A stretch of DNA of 64,000 bases, from assembly GCA_000697475.1 (NCBI GenBank), contig JNEU01000976.1, forward strand, positions 1 to 64,000, read 5' to 3'. Source of the DNA: Lichtheimia corymbifera B2541 (lineage: Eukaryota; Mucoromycota; Mucoromycetes; Mucorales; Lichtheimiaceae). Position 1 is the first letter of the stretch. Every line of letters begins with the position of its first letter. The notes beneath the pieces were generated by a model. The model was given only the letters and a program-made list of their open reading frames with translations, was not told the DNA's origin and did not search any database. Shown here one piece after another: positions 42,891-55,246 of this stretch. A program made the position numbers and the translations under genes.

Positions 42891-45724
42891 ATGAAAGCAC
42901 TTGGGTTGACGGCTGTGTTCCTTTCATGCATCGCTGCAGTTTCATTCGGTGCAGCGATTGAAGATCATACTACTACTCAGCAGCCCAATATCATTTTCAT
43001 CTTTACTGATGATCAAGATGCTCGACTTGACTCTTTGAATTACATGCCGAATGTTCAAAAGTATCTCGTTGAGCAAGGATCCGTGCACAAGAACCATTAT
43101 GCTACAATTGCCGTATGCTGCCCTAGCCGAGTTGGTCTTTTGCGAGGTCAATATGCTCACAACACCAAGTAAGAATATACCATGTATGTTGATGCGCATT
43201 GTCGAATTATTCTAATGATCCATCATGGTATACTAGTATCACTTCGGTATCACCCCCGCATGGTGGTTATGATAAGTTCAGTAGACTTGGATTAGGAGAA
43301 GATTATTTGCCATTGTGGATGCAAGAGGTAAAGGATATACACCATGGGAAATTCCCTCCTTGATATTACAAATCTGCTAACATGGCAATTCATCGGTAAA
43401 TGTAGGCAGGATACTCGACCCATTACATTGGTAAACTGATGAATGGATATAATATCTTTAACTATGATAGTCCAAAACCTGCAGGGTAAGCACAACTCAA
43501 AAGTCTTTGCTTGCTTTTGATATACTCACGCTTTTCTCACAGCTTTGACTACCAAGGTACGTGATGAAAAACTTATCATATCAAAAAATATGGCTGATAA
43601 GGGTCGTTTTATATACCGACATTACAGACCAACTGGTGGATCCTTTCACATACACATATAATACTGCTGTCTTTTCGAAAAATGGCGAGCCACCGGTATA
43701 CTACAATGACACATATCAAACAGATGTTATCCATGCCAAAGCACTTGCAGCTTTAAAAGCTCAAAGAGATGCTGAAAAGCCGTTCTTTTTGTGGGGTATG
43801 CTATTGTTATCATGATCAATTGCAACAATGACTTGGCTATGTATCAACCACCATTGCCTTGTCTTATCTTTTATAGTTGCACCTATGGCTCCTCATGGTC
43901 AATTTAAATTTGTGAATGGCGATCCTGAGAATATCGAAACAGAGCCAGCAGTCCCTGCTGCTCGACATGCAAACCTCTTCAAGGACGTGAAAAGTACGTG
44001 GATGAAAGCAACTACCATGTGATTGAATAATCAAGTAGCCTAATATCGCTCTATGATGATGATAGTTCCCCGCACTCCTCACTTTAATCCGGTCAACCAG
44101 ACAAAAACAGCCTCCTATTGGAAGCATTTGGAACACCTTACTGATGAAGAGGTTGATGCTTTGGATAATACCTATCGGCGCCGTCTTCAAGCTCTGCAAG
44201 CAGTCGACGAAATGGTTGGATCGCTATTTGAAGAATTGGAACAGCAAGGGAAGCTTGACAGCACATATGTGTTTTACAGCGCTGACAATGGGTAAGCTTT
44301 TTACATATGTATTCCAAAAGCCATCATCAGATGCCCGGTATTACTGTAGGGTGCTAATGATACACATATTTACTTTTGAAAAAGATATCATCTTGGGCAG
44401 CACCGTGCCTTTGCTGGGAAAACTACCAATATTGAAGAGGACATCAAGTGAGTACAAAACTTTGGTATTGAGGCATCCAGTAACATTAACATCATTTACA
44501 AGCGTGCCGCTGTTAATCCGTGGGCCTGGCGTACCCAAGGGACATATCAATCACGTTGTCAGCTCACATACAGATTTAGCACCTACATTCCTTGCATTGG
44601 CCAAAGGCGATGCATATATCCGAGATTGGGTTGATGGAGGTGTTATCCCAGTGATCCCCCAACTACGAAACCATCCCAAGCCGGTATCCAAGGAAAGCTT
44701 CGTAGTGGAATTTTGGAGTAATGGTTTTATGCAGTAAGTTACAGTGGGAGCATACGGCTCTTTTGCACTCGTTAACTGATACTTCTCAATAGAGAGTAAG
44801 TTATATAATAGGCATGTAACTATGCTGCGTGGATCCAAATATAACATGGCAACGCCTATCTTTTCAGGAATTACTCAACAAGAGATACTACAAGCCCCAA
44901 TACGTACAAGACTTTACGTATCATATCGGAGGACTATAATTGTAAGTCTAGAATGGTGGCTGATAAAGCCTAGCACTATGGTAACCTAGGATACTGTATT
45001 AGACAAGTACAGCGTGTGGTGTACTGGTGAACATGAGTTGTACGACTTGTATGATGACCCATACGAATTGCACAATCTGTACGACTCTGGGCTGATATCT
45101 ATCCAGGTCATCGATCGATTGGACGCATTGCTTGGTGTGCTCAAATCATGCCGAGGACATACTTGTCGTGATCCTTGGCGTGTTCTGCATCCTGACAACC
45201 CCAACGTGCAAACATTAGCAGACGCGTTGCATATAAATGTGAGTATTCCATACACATAACGAGTCATCCGTCGCATGATCTCACCTCCACATGATATTTG
45301 AATATGCTACTACTACTAGTATGATCTTTATTATCAGCGTTTTCGAAGAGTCACTTTTGGTGAATGCCTCGATTTTTACTCTGCTGCGAATGAGGATGAT
45401 TATCTTATCACTACTAGCGTATCGAATGAGGCGGTGGGCACCTTTCAAACCATAGATAAGGGTGGACAGCAGCAAGTTGTATTAACAGCACCAGGAACCA
45501 TCCACCAATGTGACCAAGGAACTAGTCATAGTGATTATGCATCGATGCCATCTGAAGAAGTGAGACGACTCTTTGAGCTTATTCCACAGTCGTCTGAGCT
45601 TATCGGTCATTACGTCCCCAGCATTGAAGAGCTTAATGCGCGAGCTAACCCTGTACCTGAAGAATTGACACAAAAGCGAGTTGACTGGTACAAATACGGC
45701 TTTTACAATGCATATGGAAATTAA
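42891..45724 (+). CDS. Secreted arylsulfatase (Cys-type, type I sulfatase)
   Basis: Exons 42891-43168, 43237-43327, 43406-43485, 43543-43556, 43628-43795, 43877-43993, 44066-44291, 44385-44447, 44503-44733, possibly 44793-44795, then 44868-44941, 45003-45238, 45338-45724: 655 residues with the 3-nt exon, 654 without. It has a signal peptide (about 1-20) and IIFIFTDDQDA, which supplies metal-binding Asp residues. CCPSRVGLLRG is the C-x-P-S-R site whose Cys must become formylglycine. HYIGKLMNG and ADNGYHLGQHR provide the other active-site Lys, Asp, Asn and His. The enzyme should hydrolyse sulfate esters outside the cell, perhaps for sulfur scavenging. Its closest textbook relatives are N-acetylglucosamine-6-sulfatase-like and fungal arylsulfatases. 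The 14-nt exon is required for FDYQDQLVDPF. Confidence 0.92.
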
Positions 45725-46112
45725 ATTGGAATGTAATTATATGGTATTACACGTGTTTGAAGAATATGTAATATAAAAGGTGTTTGGATTCATTAGTGTC
45801 AAAGCAGCACCCCGGCGGATGTTATGGTTTCGAATGAGAGTTTTCCATACAAAGTCAATCCTTTGTTGTCAATGTAAACAACCCAACCAGTTTATTTAAT
45901 GCTTATAGTGAGATCTGCCCTCGAGTTTTATGTCATCTCCTTATATTCATCCCTTGTCAGTTTCATGCAAGAAGAGCAAATTTGCCGAGAGGGGCAGTTA
46001 CACAACCGCTTAATCCCGACGTCTATTGTCGCCCTTTTTTCCCAGTGTGCGTGTTGGTGTCTCTTATTCTCTTTTCTCTCCCCACCCCTTATAAACTCAT
46101 CCGCATGCTACG
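45725..46112. other. Gap upstream of the SAC2 gene, no gene seen
   Basis: 3' end of the sulfatase gene and promoter of the next gene. A TTATAAAC stretch lies about 20 bp before the ATG. Nothing else is visible. Confidence 0.4.
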
Positions 46113-49100
46113 ATGAAAGTACCCGAGTCCAAAGACGTGGTAGACGACAAACCCCAGTATATGATACAACTGCACGTACTCGATAACGGCTTCGTGCTTG
46201 TCAACAATGACAACCAGGCACTGCTCATTCACTTTAATGGCTCTTTGACACGATTAGGTAAAAACGACTACGACATGCGTGACCGAAGAATAATAACGAA
46301 TATGATATAGAGAGTACGTGGGAACCACCGAAAGAAGCACATTCATATGAGGTATACGGTGTAGTGGGCCTTCTCGATGGCGTACGAGGTAGGGTGACAT
46401 GTACAAAAAAGGGCAAAGGTGAAGACTAGCTTACACATTGGTATAACAACGTAGAAAAGTACCTTGTGGTGATTACACGGGCACGGATCCTTGGTCGTCT
46501 ATTTGGATATCCAGTATACGTGATTGAACAGGTGGCATGCTTGGATTTAAATGCACGCTTGGCCAAAGAAAGATTGGATCAAAAGGTACGTTACCATTTA
46601 CGACATCTCCGAAAGACCTGTTAATGAGTAGTATACTGTAGATCCAACCTGTAAGACGTGATAGTGATTCAGAAAGCGAAGAGGATGAGGATGAGGATGA
46701 TAACGGGTCTAGTTCGGCGGCAACCATTTTACCCAAGACATCAGTATCCAGTCCTACTACTACATCGTCATCACCAGCAGCTACCGTCAGCCCGACTATT
46801 ACAGCATTAGAGGAAATCGCTGATCACGCGGGTGGTGAAACGCAACGTCCTGGATTGGCACGTCCTTTTATGAATCGTTTCCGATGGTCTTTGACTGGCA
46901 GCAGTAACAATATCAAGAAGAAAGACAAAGAAGAAAAGCCGACATCTCCTGTACGCGCATCCTCATCTCAAGACTTATTCACTGCACTCGCTGTCAATGA
47001 AAACCTTGCGTTGGAGAAGCGAATCGTCAAGCAAGTGACCGAACTTTTTAGTCGATCCATGTTTATATATGCCCCTGGATATGGTATGTGCGATACTTGC
47101 TTGGCTGTAAATCACAACAACTGACAGATAGGCTTGGATTTAGATATCACCAACAGCTTCCAGCGAACATTTGAATCACAACAACAACAGCAACATAATG
47201 GAGAGAAGGACCCGATATGGAAACAGGTTAGCGTTGGAGACATGGTGGAGATAGATCAGGATTGGATAATGACAATGGATACGTTATAGGTCGACAAGCG
47301 CTTTTGGTGGAATGAACATCTCTGTCATCGATTCAAATCATTAGGCGTAAGTCGTTGTTGTTCCTCCTATACAAAATGTGTTGCTAATGTTGGTTTGAAT
47401 TATGTAGCTGGATGAATGGATAATGCCGATCATGCAAGGCACCATGCAAATCGAGGAATGTGAGATCGAGGGCTATCACTTTGACTTTGTCTTGATTTCC
47501 AGGAGGAGCCGAGAACGAGCAGGTTGGTTGGCTATTAATATTACTCAGCGAATAGTTTATTAAATATATGATGTATCCAGGCATGCGTTACCAACGACGT
47601 GGTATCAATGAACAAGGAGAAGTGGCCAACTTTGTTGAAACCGAACAAGCGGTCATTTTTTATGTAAGCAATACCTATATACTGCCCCATGTCATGAAAA
47701 TCTGTAACTGACTTTTTACGCTTCGCTGTTATAGAGAGACAACATCCCACATATTGCATCTTTTGTGCAGACACGAGGGTCTAGTAAGTGTATGGACACA
47801 CAATGAGAGAGTATGAATTACTTATCATGATTCTACTACACCAGTACCTCTTTTTTGGAGTCAATCACCCTACAGCCTTCATCCGGTGCCTGTATTGGAA
47901 CGTAGCGAGGAGGAGAATAACCTCGCCTTTGAGCGTCACTTTACTGAGCAAGAAAAGCTATACGGCCGACAAGTAGCCGTCAATCTTACCGAGTTATCGG
48001 GGCGAGAAGCGATCGTAGGATCTGAGTATCGGCGTCACGTGGAGCACTTGGCCGATCCAAATATAAAGTTGGTATATATTATCCATAAAGAGGGATTACG
48101 ATGGCTTGGGATAGGCGAGAGAGGGCAAATGGAAAGCTGCTGATGAATTAACAACTGCGTTATGTTCACCTTTTTTAGATATGTCGAGTTTGATTTTCAT
48201 CGCGAGACCAAAGGCATGAGGTTCGAAAATATAAGCAAGTTAAGCACCAGCTTACGAAATGATCTCGCCAAGATTGCGTAAGTAATGTTTACACGCTAGT
48301 ACATCTTCATTTACTGACAATGACTATGTTATCTTTCATCTAGTCATTTCTGGCAGGCTGGTGAGAAGATTGTCTATTGCAAGCAGAATGGCGTTTTCAG
48401 AACGGTACCTTTTCTACTACATCATTATTAAGCATTGGTTATTAATCTATGTTACCTTGACCTGTAGAATTGCATGGATTGTCTGGATCGAACAAATGTA
48501 GTTCAGGTAAGATGCTGATGCCAGAGCTTGGCTATAGGATTGGTCTAAACAATTGCCTGTAGAGCGCGTTTGCACGAGTCGTTTTGAACCAGCAGTTGAT
48601 GCGCTTTGGCATTTCCGAGTGTCCTGATGAGGGGATCCATTATTATGAGAGCTTTGAACGAAATTTCAATCATGGTATGTACATGGAAAAGGGCATTTTC
48701 ATTGGTGTTAATCTGGGTTATATAGTATGGGCCAACAATGGCGATATGATTTCAAGGATGTATGCGGGGACAAGTGCTCTCAAGGGTGACTTTACACGGT
48801 AATATTGCATTGGGGTTACGGACGTTCTTTTACCCTATATACATGCATGTTGACATACAAATGCGCACATGGCTGCACTTTTTATTTCTATAGCACAGGC
48901 AAACGCAACATTACAGGGATGATGAATGATGCATCCAACTCGCTGGCACGCATGTACCTGAATACTGTCAAGGATTTTTGGAGGCAAGCGACAATTGACT
49001 ACATCCTAGGTAAGGGATTTGAAGGATCTTGATGAGCCGGGAGAAAATGCAGGAGGTTCGGTTAAGGAGGACAATTGTGGCATTGTACTTAGGTGGTTTT

Positions 49101-50153
49101 ATGTAGGTTACCACAAGATTGAGATTTTTCGCCATGTTCCCCAGAGCACCTTGATGTCAGCTGAACCAGGCATGGAGCGTCGGTGGGCCAAGATCCGAAT
49201 GGATGCAAGTACGTTGTTATCATCTGCGTGAATCACGTGTGCAAGAATGTGTTTGATTGACAATGCACGTTCATGCACCATTGTTATAGTCGAGATTAGT
49301 AGTGCGATTGTGATTGCAGATGATGAGATAAGACTGGGAGGTTGGACCTTACTTTCACCCAATGAACCACAAAAGAGGTAAACATATGCCATATTTCTCA
49401 CATGCATGCATATCTCACACCACAAACCACCATTCTAGGCGAGCCAAGAAATTCGAGGAAAAGGTCGTTTTGCTTACAACCAAGGCCTTGTATGTTTGCA
49501 GCTACAACTACAAGCTCGAAAAGGTGGTCCAATTCAGGAGAATTGAGCTTCATATGCTTCTGGGAATTCAAACTGGCGAATATATCTTATCGTCGACAAC
49601 ACCTCAATCCCGAGACATTGAACAAAACTACGGCTTTCTCCTTTATTACGATGCTGACCATGAATTGACACGGATGAATACTGGCAGTATCAGGAACCAG
49701 AATCTTGGCGATCTCAATATTGGCAACAGCCGGCGCAACAGCAGCAGCAGCAATCAAGAGAAACCACCATCCATCGCTGGCAGTGCACCTGAAGAAGAAG
49801 AGGAGGATGACAGCAGTGACAGTGAAAGCGATAAAGAAGAAGAGGATGGACGGATGTTTTTGGCATTCAAGGCAGTGCGGTACAATGTGCTTGGAGAACT
49901 TTCGGATGATCAACAAAGCTGTCGGAAACAAGTACAGGAGATTGCGTATCAAATTAGTAAAGCTTGTGGCCAGGAGAACGATCCACAGTTCCTGTACGAC
50001 AAACCGATCATCAGGTTTGTATTATGTCATGATTTGCTGTGGACGACATTAGGCTGACTCGGCTTTTTTTGTAATAGCATCAAGCAGGCTGAGAATACTG
50101 ATGGCATCTTCAAAAAGATGGGACTCAAGATCAAGCATGCCATGTGGATGTAA
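46113..50153 (+). CDS. SAC2/INPP5F-type phosphoinositide phosphatase
   Basis: Twenty exons (first 46113-46257, last 50078-50153) give 919 residues. The SacI domain starts at EVYGVVGLLDG and LVVITRARILGRLFG. It carries the catalytic P-loop NCMDCLDRTNVVQ (C-x5-R-T, near residue 528) and the family motif FDFHRETKGMRFENIS. It is followed by an hSac2-type domain (about 640-770) with ALYVCSYNYKLEKVVQFRRI, the layout of human INPP5F/Sac2 rather than yeast Sac1, which has C-terminal membrane spans. Such enzymes remove the 4-phosphate from phosphoinositides on endosomes. A ~130-residue Ser/Thr/acid-rich insert lies within the N-terminal part (about 120-230), and a second acidic stretch lies inside the hSac2 region. 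All exon junctions keep frame. Confidence 0.92.
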
Positions 50154-50393
50154 AGATTAGTTTATGGTAGCACGAGATGTATTCAAGGAAAAAAGAGAAA
50201 CGTTTATTGTAAGAGCTGTATAACATGTCTGTGGGGTTGGGTGTATGTAATGTGTGGCTGGGTATGGGTAGTTGTACTAAGTAACGGCAAATATAAGGGA
50301 TGAATAGATGAGATGTGACAATGACGGAGATGATGGTGATGGATGGATGGATGATGATGCAGGTATCGTTAGAGGGAAGAAAGGGATGCGAAA

Positions 50394-52150
50394 CTATAAG
50401 GGAAAACTTGAATCATTGAGAGCTTGCACAAACATGTTTTGCACATAGCGTGACCAAAGACGTTGCCCTTCTCCGCCATCGTCTGTGGCAATCATACGTT
50501 TGGCGAGGTTATAATAGCTTGTGATGGTGAGGTCGTCAAGCTCATAAGCGTCACGAGAATTGTACTCGAACTCATAATTGAGAGGTGTTTCATCAATATC
50601 TGTTTCGAGTTCCTCCTCCCAACGGGTGATGTTTGCGTAGAATTGGTTGTACTCAAGCAGGGTACCATGTGGGCGTTTATCACTTCCATGGTGGCACTGG
50701 GCACGGTCATCGTCATCATGGATCTCATATTTGTAGATTCGAATAGCAGGATAATAAACTGGCAATACGGATGGAGCAACTTGAACAGCGACAACGGGCA
50801 TTTGGTTAAAGTGTGCTGCGTGATGATGATCGATAGGGTCGATGTCTTCATACATGTCACGTAACCAATTGACATACTTGTTGATATTGCGAGAAGTGTG
50901 CACGTGGTCATCATCATCTTCATGGCTGTTGATAGAAGGAAGATCGCTGAAATCATCATCATCATCGTCATCATCTTCGGCGTCTCTTGCATCCAGCATC
51001 AAAAAGTGATCCATGTTGAGATGGCCAAAGAAATGACCCATGAGAACATCAGGATAAGCAGCAGCGATACGAGTATAGCCACGGATGCATGATTTACGAT
51101 AGTGTTTGGTGGTGGGTGGCACGTGGCCCATCACATAAACACGGACGTGAGCAGCACGGGCACGTATCAATTCTCTCTCGAACCAAAGCAGCATGTCATG
51201 TGCAGGGGAACCTGGCGAGGAGCATTTCTTGACGGCATCATTTTTGTGGTAAAAGTACATTGTGTTGAGTGACAAGACTCGTAAACGTGGGCCAACATTC
51301 ACGGCAAAATAGCCTCCTTGTCGAAAAGTGGCGCGCTGATCAGTTGGAATCCATGGCTGCCATAAACGGGAGAAAAATTGCAACAAGTCGGCTTCATCAT
51401 CCCCGCTGCCCATGGTGTTATGGGGGTACACATCATTGTTTCCCAATGTAGGCACCACTGGGATATGGCGTGGGTCTCGTGCAGTGGGCCAAAACGCACG
51501 TTGCATCATTTGCTGGACACGTTCATTGAGATGGTAGATGGCTTTGCGTTTACGGGGTCGATATTTCTTGTCCCAATCATGCCTTGAGTTATCACCGGTC
51601 CACACGACAAAGTCAATCTTGTCACGCCATTCACGACTAATGTAGTCAAGCGTCTTTTCTGCCAACTCGATGGGTGAGTCACATTTTGCACCAGGTGTGC
51701 CTAATAATCCTGCAGATTGGGTGATGGCTGATTTTGACCCGAAACGATGGCAGTCAGTGTCCACATTGGAGCCAGCCATATATTCTTCATCGATCTACAA
51801 GCATTAAAGTTAAAAGTGTGAAAGATTAAATGTGTGTGAGATCTACTACTTACGTGAAGATCAGTGATGTGAATAAAGTAGCCGTGGCGTTTAGGAGGAT
51901 CAAAGATGGGATGTCGACGTCCAGTCCAAGAACGCCAGGACCAAGCAACCATTTGTTGCAGGGCTGATTGACCCCAGCTTGATACATCTTGTTCATGATA
52001 GTCGATTTCATTATCATCACCCAATGGTGGAGGAGACCAACAGGTGAGTAAAGAAAGTACACCAGCGAGCACCACAAAGTATAAGGTGTACAGCATCAAA
52101 CAAGAGGAGAAAGAAGCGGTGTTCTTGTAAAGGCGGTCGGCGGGCAGCAT
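50394..52150 (-). CDS. ppn1: Vacuolar endopolyphosphatase (Ppn1)
   Basis: Two minus-strand exons (52150-51854, 51794-50394) give 565 residues. A single membrane anchor (about 14-38) makes it a type II protein, as in yeast Ppn1. The metallophosphoesterase motifs follow: ITDLH (the D-x-H site, at the exon junction), WTGDNSRHDWD, PTLGNNDVYPHN, MGHVPPT and GHFFGHLNMDHF. An Asp-only run of eight residues follows the last motif. The enzyme cuts internal bonds of long-chain polyphosphate in the vacuole lumen. The yeast protein is somewhat longer (674). The gene converges on the SAC2 gene, with 240 bp between the stops. Confidence 0.93.
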
Positions 52151-53423
52151 TTGTTGTGTAAAAAAGTGCTTTGTTTCCTCTTTTAACCCAATTGTTTGTA
52201 AAACAACGTAAAAAGTTCAGCGTTTCAAGAAAAAAAAAGAGAGGAGATAGAACGATAAAGAGTATGGCTATGCTTTTCAAAGATTGTCTCTTTATACGGT
52301 TCGAATAAGAAAGGGGTTGAGAGATGAGCCGAAAGCGGGGCTGCATCCTCTCGACCACTCATCGACCCTCATGCGAGGCACGAAAGGCTATCATTGGAGC
52401 TATGCATCAATTCATTACGCTTTCTCTCTCACTTGCTAGTTGCAACTTTTCCATCCGAAAACGCATTTTCGTTCTTCAGACGATGCATTATAGGGATCCT
52501 TGTTTGGATAATGCGTTTGAGTGATGATCGATATCCTACATTTGTGTGTGTGTATTGGCGACATTTGGGAAAAACAGAAAACGGACGCATATCATTACGT
52601 TTTTGTTGTTCTTTTTGGCTCACACACACACATACACACACTTGCTGGTCTTTCAACATGATGGGATTGGCCCCTTGTATAACGGAGGAGGAGATACATA
52701 ATCATGGTTGGGTATAAATGTGTTTTCATAGGTTACAAATACGTTGCTATCCACACATATCCCATCGTGATCTCACGTGGGGTCTCTTTGTTTCGCTGTG
52801 GGGGGAATGAGCCAAGCCAAAAGGGGGGAGGGGAGGGCTAGTTAACTATGCGCAGGAAGTTAAAATTGATCCTTCCTCTTCCTCCACCTCCTTCACACAA
52901 CACACGATGACCCCACTCTTTACGCCATTGCTGTCTTTTCACTTTTATACACACCCCCACTCCCCCTAAATGGTCAGTCCACGGAAGAAAACAGTAAACA
53001 ACAATCAGCATTCCAATGAATGGAAGGGAAAAAACAAGCCGACATTAGCAACACACCATTCACTACGTCTACAACGCCACGACTTTTTTATTGGGAGTGA
53101 ACAGCAAAAACCAATCATCTTTTAGAAAGCAGCACAGGTGTCGGCATGAAGAATGGAGGTGTAATAGCAATCTATGCAAGAAGATACAGGTGTGTTTATA
53201 TTCCAGTGAATGATGGCGTGTTGGAAGGAACGGAGCCTTTTTGATGCCGACACATTATTACTCCAGGTCTCCTTTGCATGTATCCCTTTTTTTCCCTTGC
53301 CCCGAAGAAACAGAAGGCAGCAGCAGCCAAGCCAAAAGCCATTGCAGCATGTCATGCAGGTGTATGCCAAGCATTTTGACAATCATGATAAAAGGTATGT
53401 ATGTGTATATATTGAAGTTGTCA
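52151..53423. other. 1.27 kb gap, no gene seen
   Basis: Promoter of ppn1 on the left and 3' end of the methyltransferase gene on the right. It contains CA repeats (52,620-52,640), a G/A-rich block (about 52,800-52,835) and CT/CACA-rich sequence. A GGTTCGAAT near 52,297 is not part of a tRNA. Confidence 0.5.
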
Positions 53424-55003
53424 TTATTCAATATAACCATGGACAAACTGATAGATATCCGATGTCTTTTCATCGTTACGATTCGAGTGGATGCTATTTG
53501 TGGGTATATTGGAGGAACTTGGCGATCCTGATGATGCAACGGTGGATGGTGCTGTCGAGAATCGATCAATGCTTGCAGGGGTGCTGTCTTCGATGAGCCG
53601 TTTACGAGCCCATACAAGTACATGGTTTTGGAATGAGCGATACCGACGACACTCCTCAAGGATGCTCTCACAGATTCGATTATATTCTTCTCTGTTCAAA
53701 TGATACGCCGACGCTAAGAAATCGCCATAGCTTTGGAGTTCGGCTTCCAGATGATTGATGATGGCGGTGCTGAGGTTACTGCTGCTCATGTAATGCGTCG
53801 ACACGACTTGGTTATGGATATCGGTCATGCCAGCAACCAAATGCAATTGTTCAGCCATATGCGACGCCCAAGTTACATCCACATCCAATAATTCTCGCAT
53901 CACACGTGCAACTACGTACAAGGCGAAACAGTGTCAACATGATGGCATGGCTCAAGAAGACGGTTATGGAAATATATACAACATACATGGTCTTTGGAAT
54001 TCATTTGTCAGCGGCCCTGCATTGCGGATAAAATGCTCAGCATCACGAAACTCGACATAGCCACCTGGTTTAAGGACACGTCGGATTTGATGTAGTAATT
54101 GCTGTAGTAGAAATAGTGAGCAAATAAAGAACAGCTTCAATTGACCTATGTATTACGTTATTACCCTTCGATCTCGTTGTGAAAAGCACGTAGACACGTA
54201 GCTCATATGTACAAAGTCAAAGGTGGCATCATCGTAAGGAAGACCTTCGAGCACATTGCCCTGAATAAAGTGGACGTTAGGCGGTTTAATATCGGAGGGA
54301 TACATGGTATAGATATCAATCCCATAAAACTGTGCGTTTGGAAACTCGGATGCCATTTCCATCAACCATGTGCCTGTCCCACAAGCAACATCAAGCACAC
54401 ATGGCTGGACTTTATGATGCAGTTGGGGTTGTTGCAAAATGCTCCCGATTGGCGATGCATAATTGCCGCCAAATGCGTGTTTGGATAAGAAATGCTGTAA
54501 TAAATACGTCAGAGCTTTTATATCTCCGGAATTGGATTTATACTCACCATGCTGATAAGCCGATCTTGCTCATGTTCACTATCGGGTAAGCAGTATTTAC
54601 AGGTTGCTTGATGCGGGCTATTCTCAGTGCTGCAGACATGATGATGGTGTTGGTCTGAAGAAGGCGGTGGTTGTGGCGACGTCGGTACCGATTGTAATCC
54701 GCTACTGGCGGTTGTATCAATCTCTTGTTGCGATAATGATGTTGGTAGCGTTGGAAAATGTATAGGCGGTGTTGATAATCGAAGCGATGGATGACTAGAA
54801 GCTGATGATGAAAGGCCATTACCATCATGGTGAGTATTTCTCTTTTGTGAAAAGGAAGCGTGTGAAGTAGATGGTGAAGAGCTCGTTGGGCTCGGGAAGG
54901 CGGATTGCACGCGGTGAAGTGCTCGCCTCACAAGACTATGATGATCCGCATCATGCTTTTTATGCCTGTGGGTGTCGGCTGGTTCAGAGTGTGAGTTACC
55001 CAT
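53424..55003 (-). CDS. UMTA/LaeA-like SAM-dependent methyltransferase, probably N-myristoylated
   Basis: Four minus-strand exons (55003-54548, 54494-54165, 54101-53987, 53911-53424) give 462 residues. The first ATG yields MGNSHS, a textbook N-myristoylation signal (Gly2, Ser6). A disordered His/Ser/Pro-rich segment follows, up to about 150. The class I methyltransferase core has motif I VLDVACGTGTW (about 185), an acidic motif II end FYGIDI, the post-I FIQGNVLEGLPY, FDFVHMSYV, and LKPGGYVEFRD. This combination is typical of the fungal UMTA/LaeA-like group. The substrate is unknown. The myristoylation motif suggests membrane attachment rather than the nuclear site of LaeA. It is divergent from the trehalose phosphorylase gene. 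Confidence 0.85.
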
Positions 55004-55246
55004 AAATAACGGGCAAGAAGGGAAAATGGTCAACCTTACCGAATTCCAAAAATCCGATGCATCAAAAAGAATTGTGGATTTTCAACAAAGCCAAGCTTAC
55101 ATAGCGGGGGTTTCAGAATATAAGATCACGCGCTTTTTCCCCCATCACAGCACCCTTGACATCACCTACTATCACCACTACCCCTTGAATAAAGAATATT
55201 TCTATTACCCTCTTTTCTCTCTTTTCATCTTACTGTTGCCCAAACA
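55004..55246. promoter_or_regulatory. Divergent promoter, methyltransferase / trehalose phosphorylase
   Basis: 243 bp separate the two ATGs. The plus-strand half ends in a CTCTTTTCTCTCTTTTC tract before the trehalose phosphorylase start. No clear TATA box is visible. Confidence 0.4.

Noticed and set aside
52280..52310. GGTTCGAAT resembling a tRNA T-loop
   Set aside because: No acceptor, D or anticodon stems can be formed around it. I found no credible tRNA in the window.
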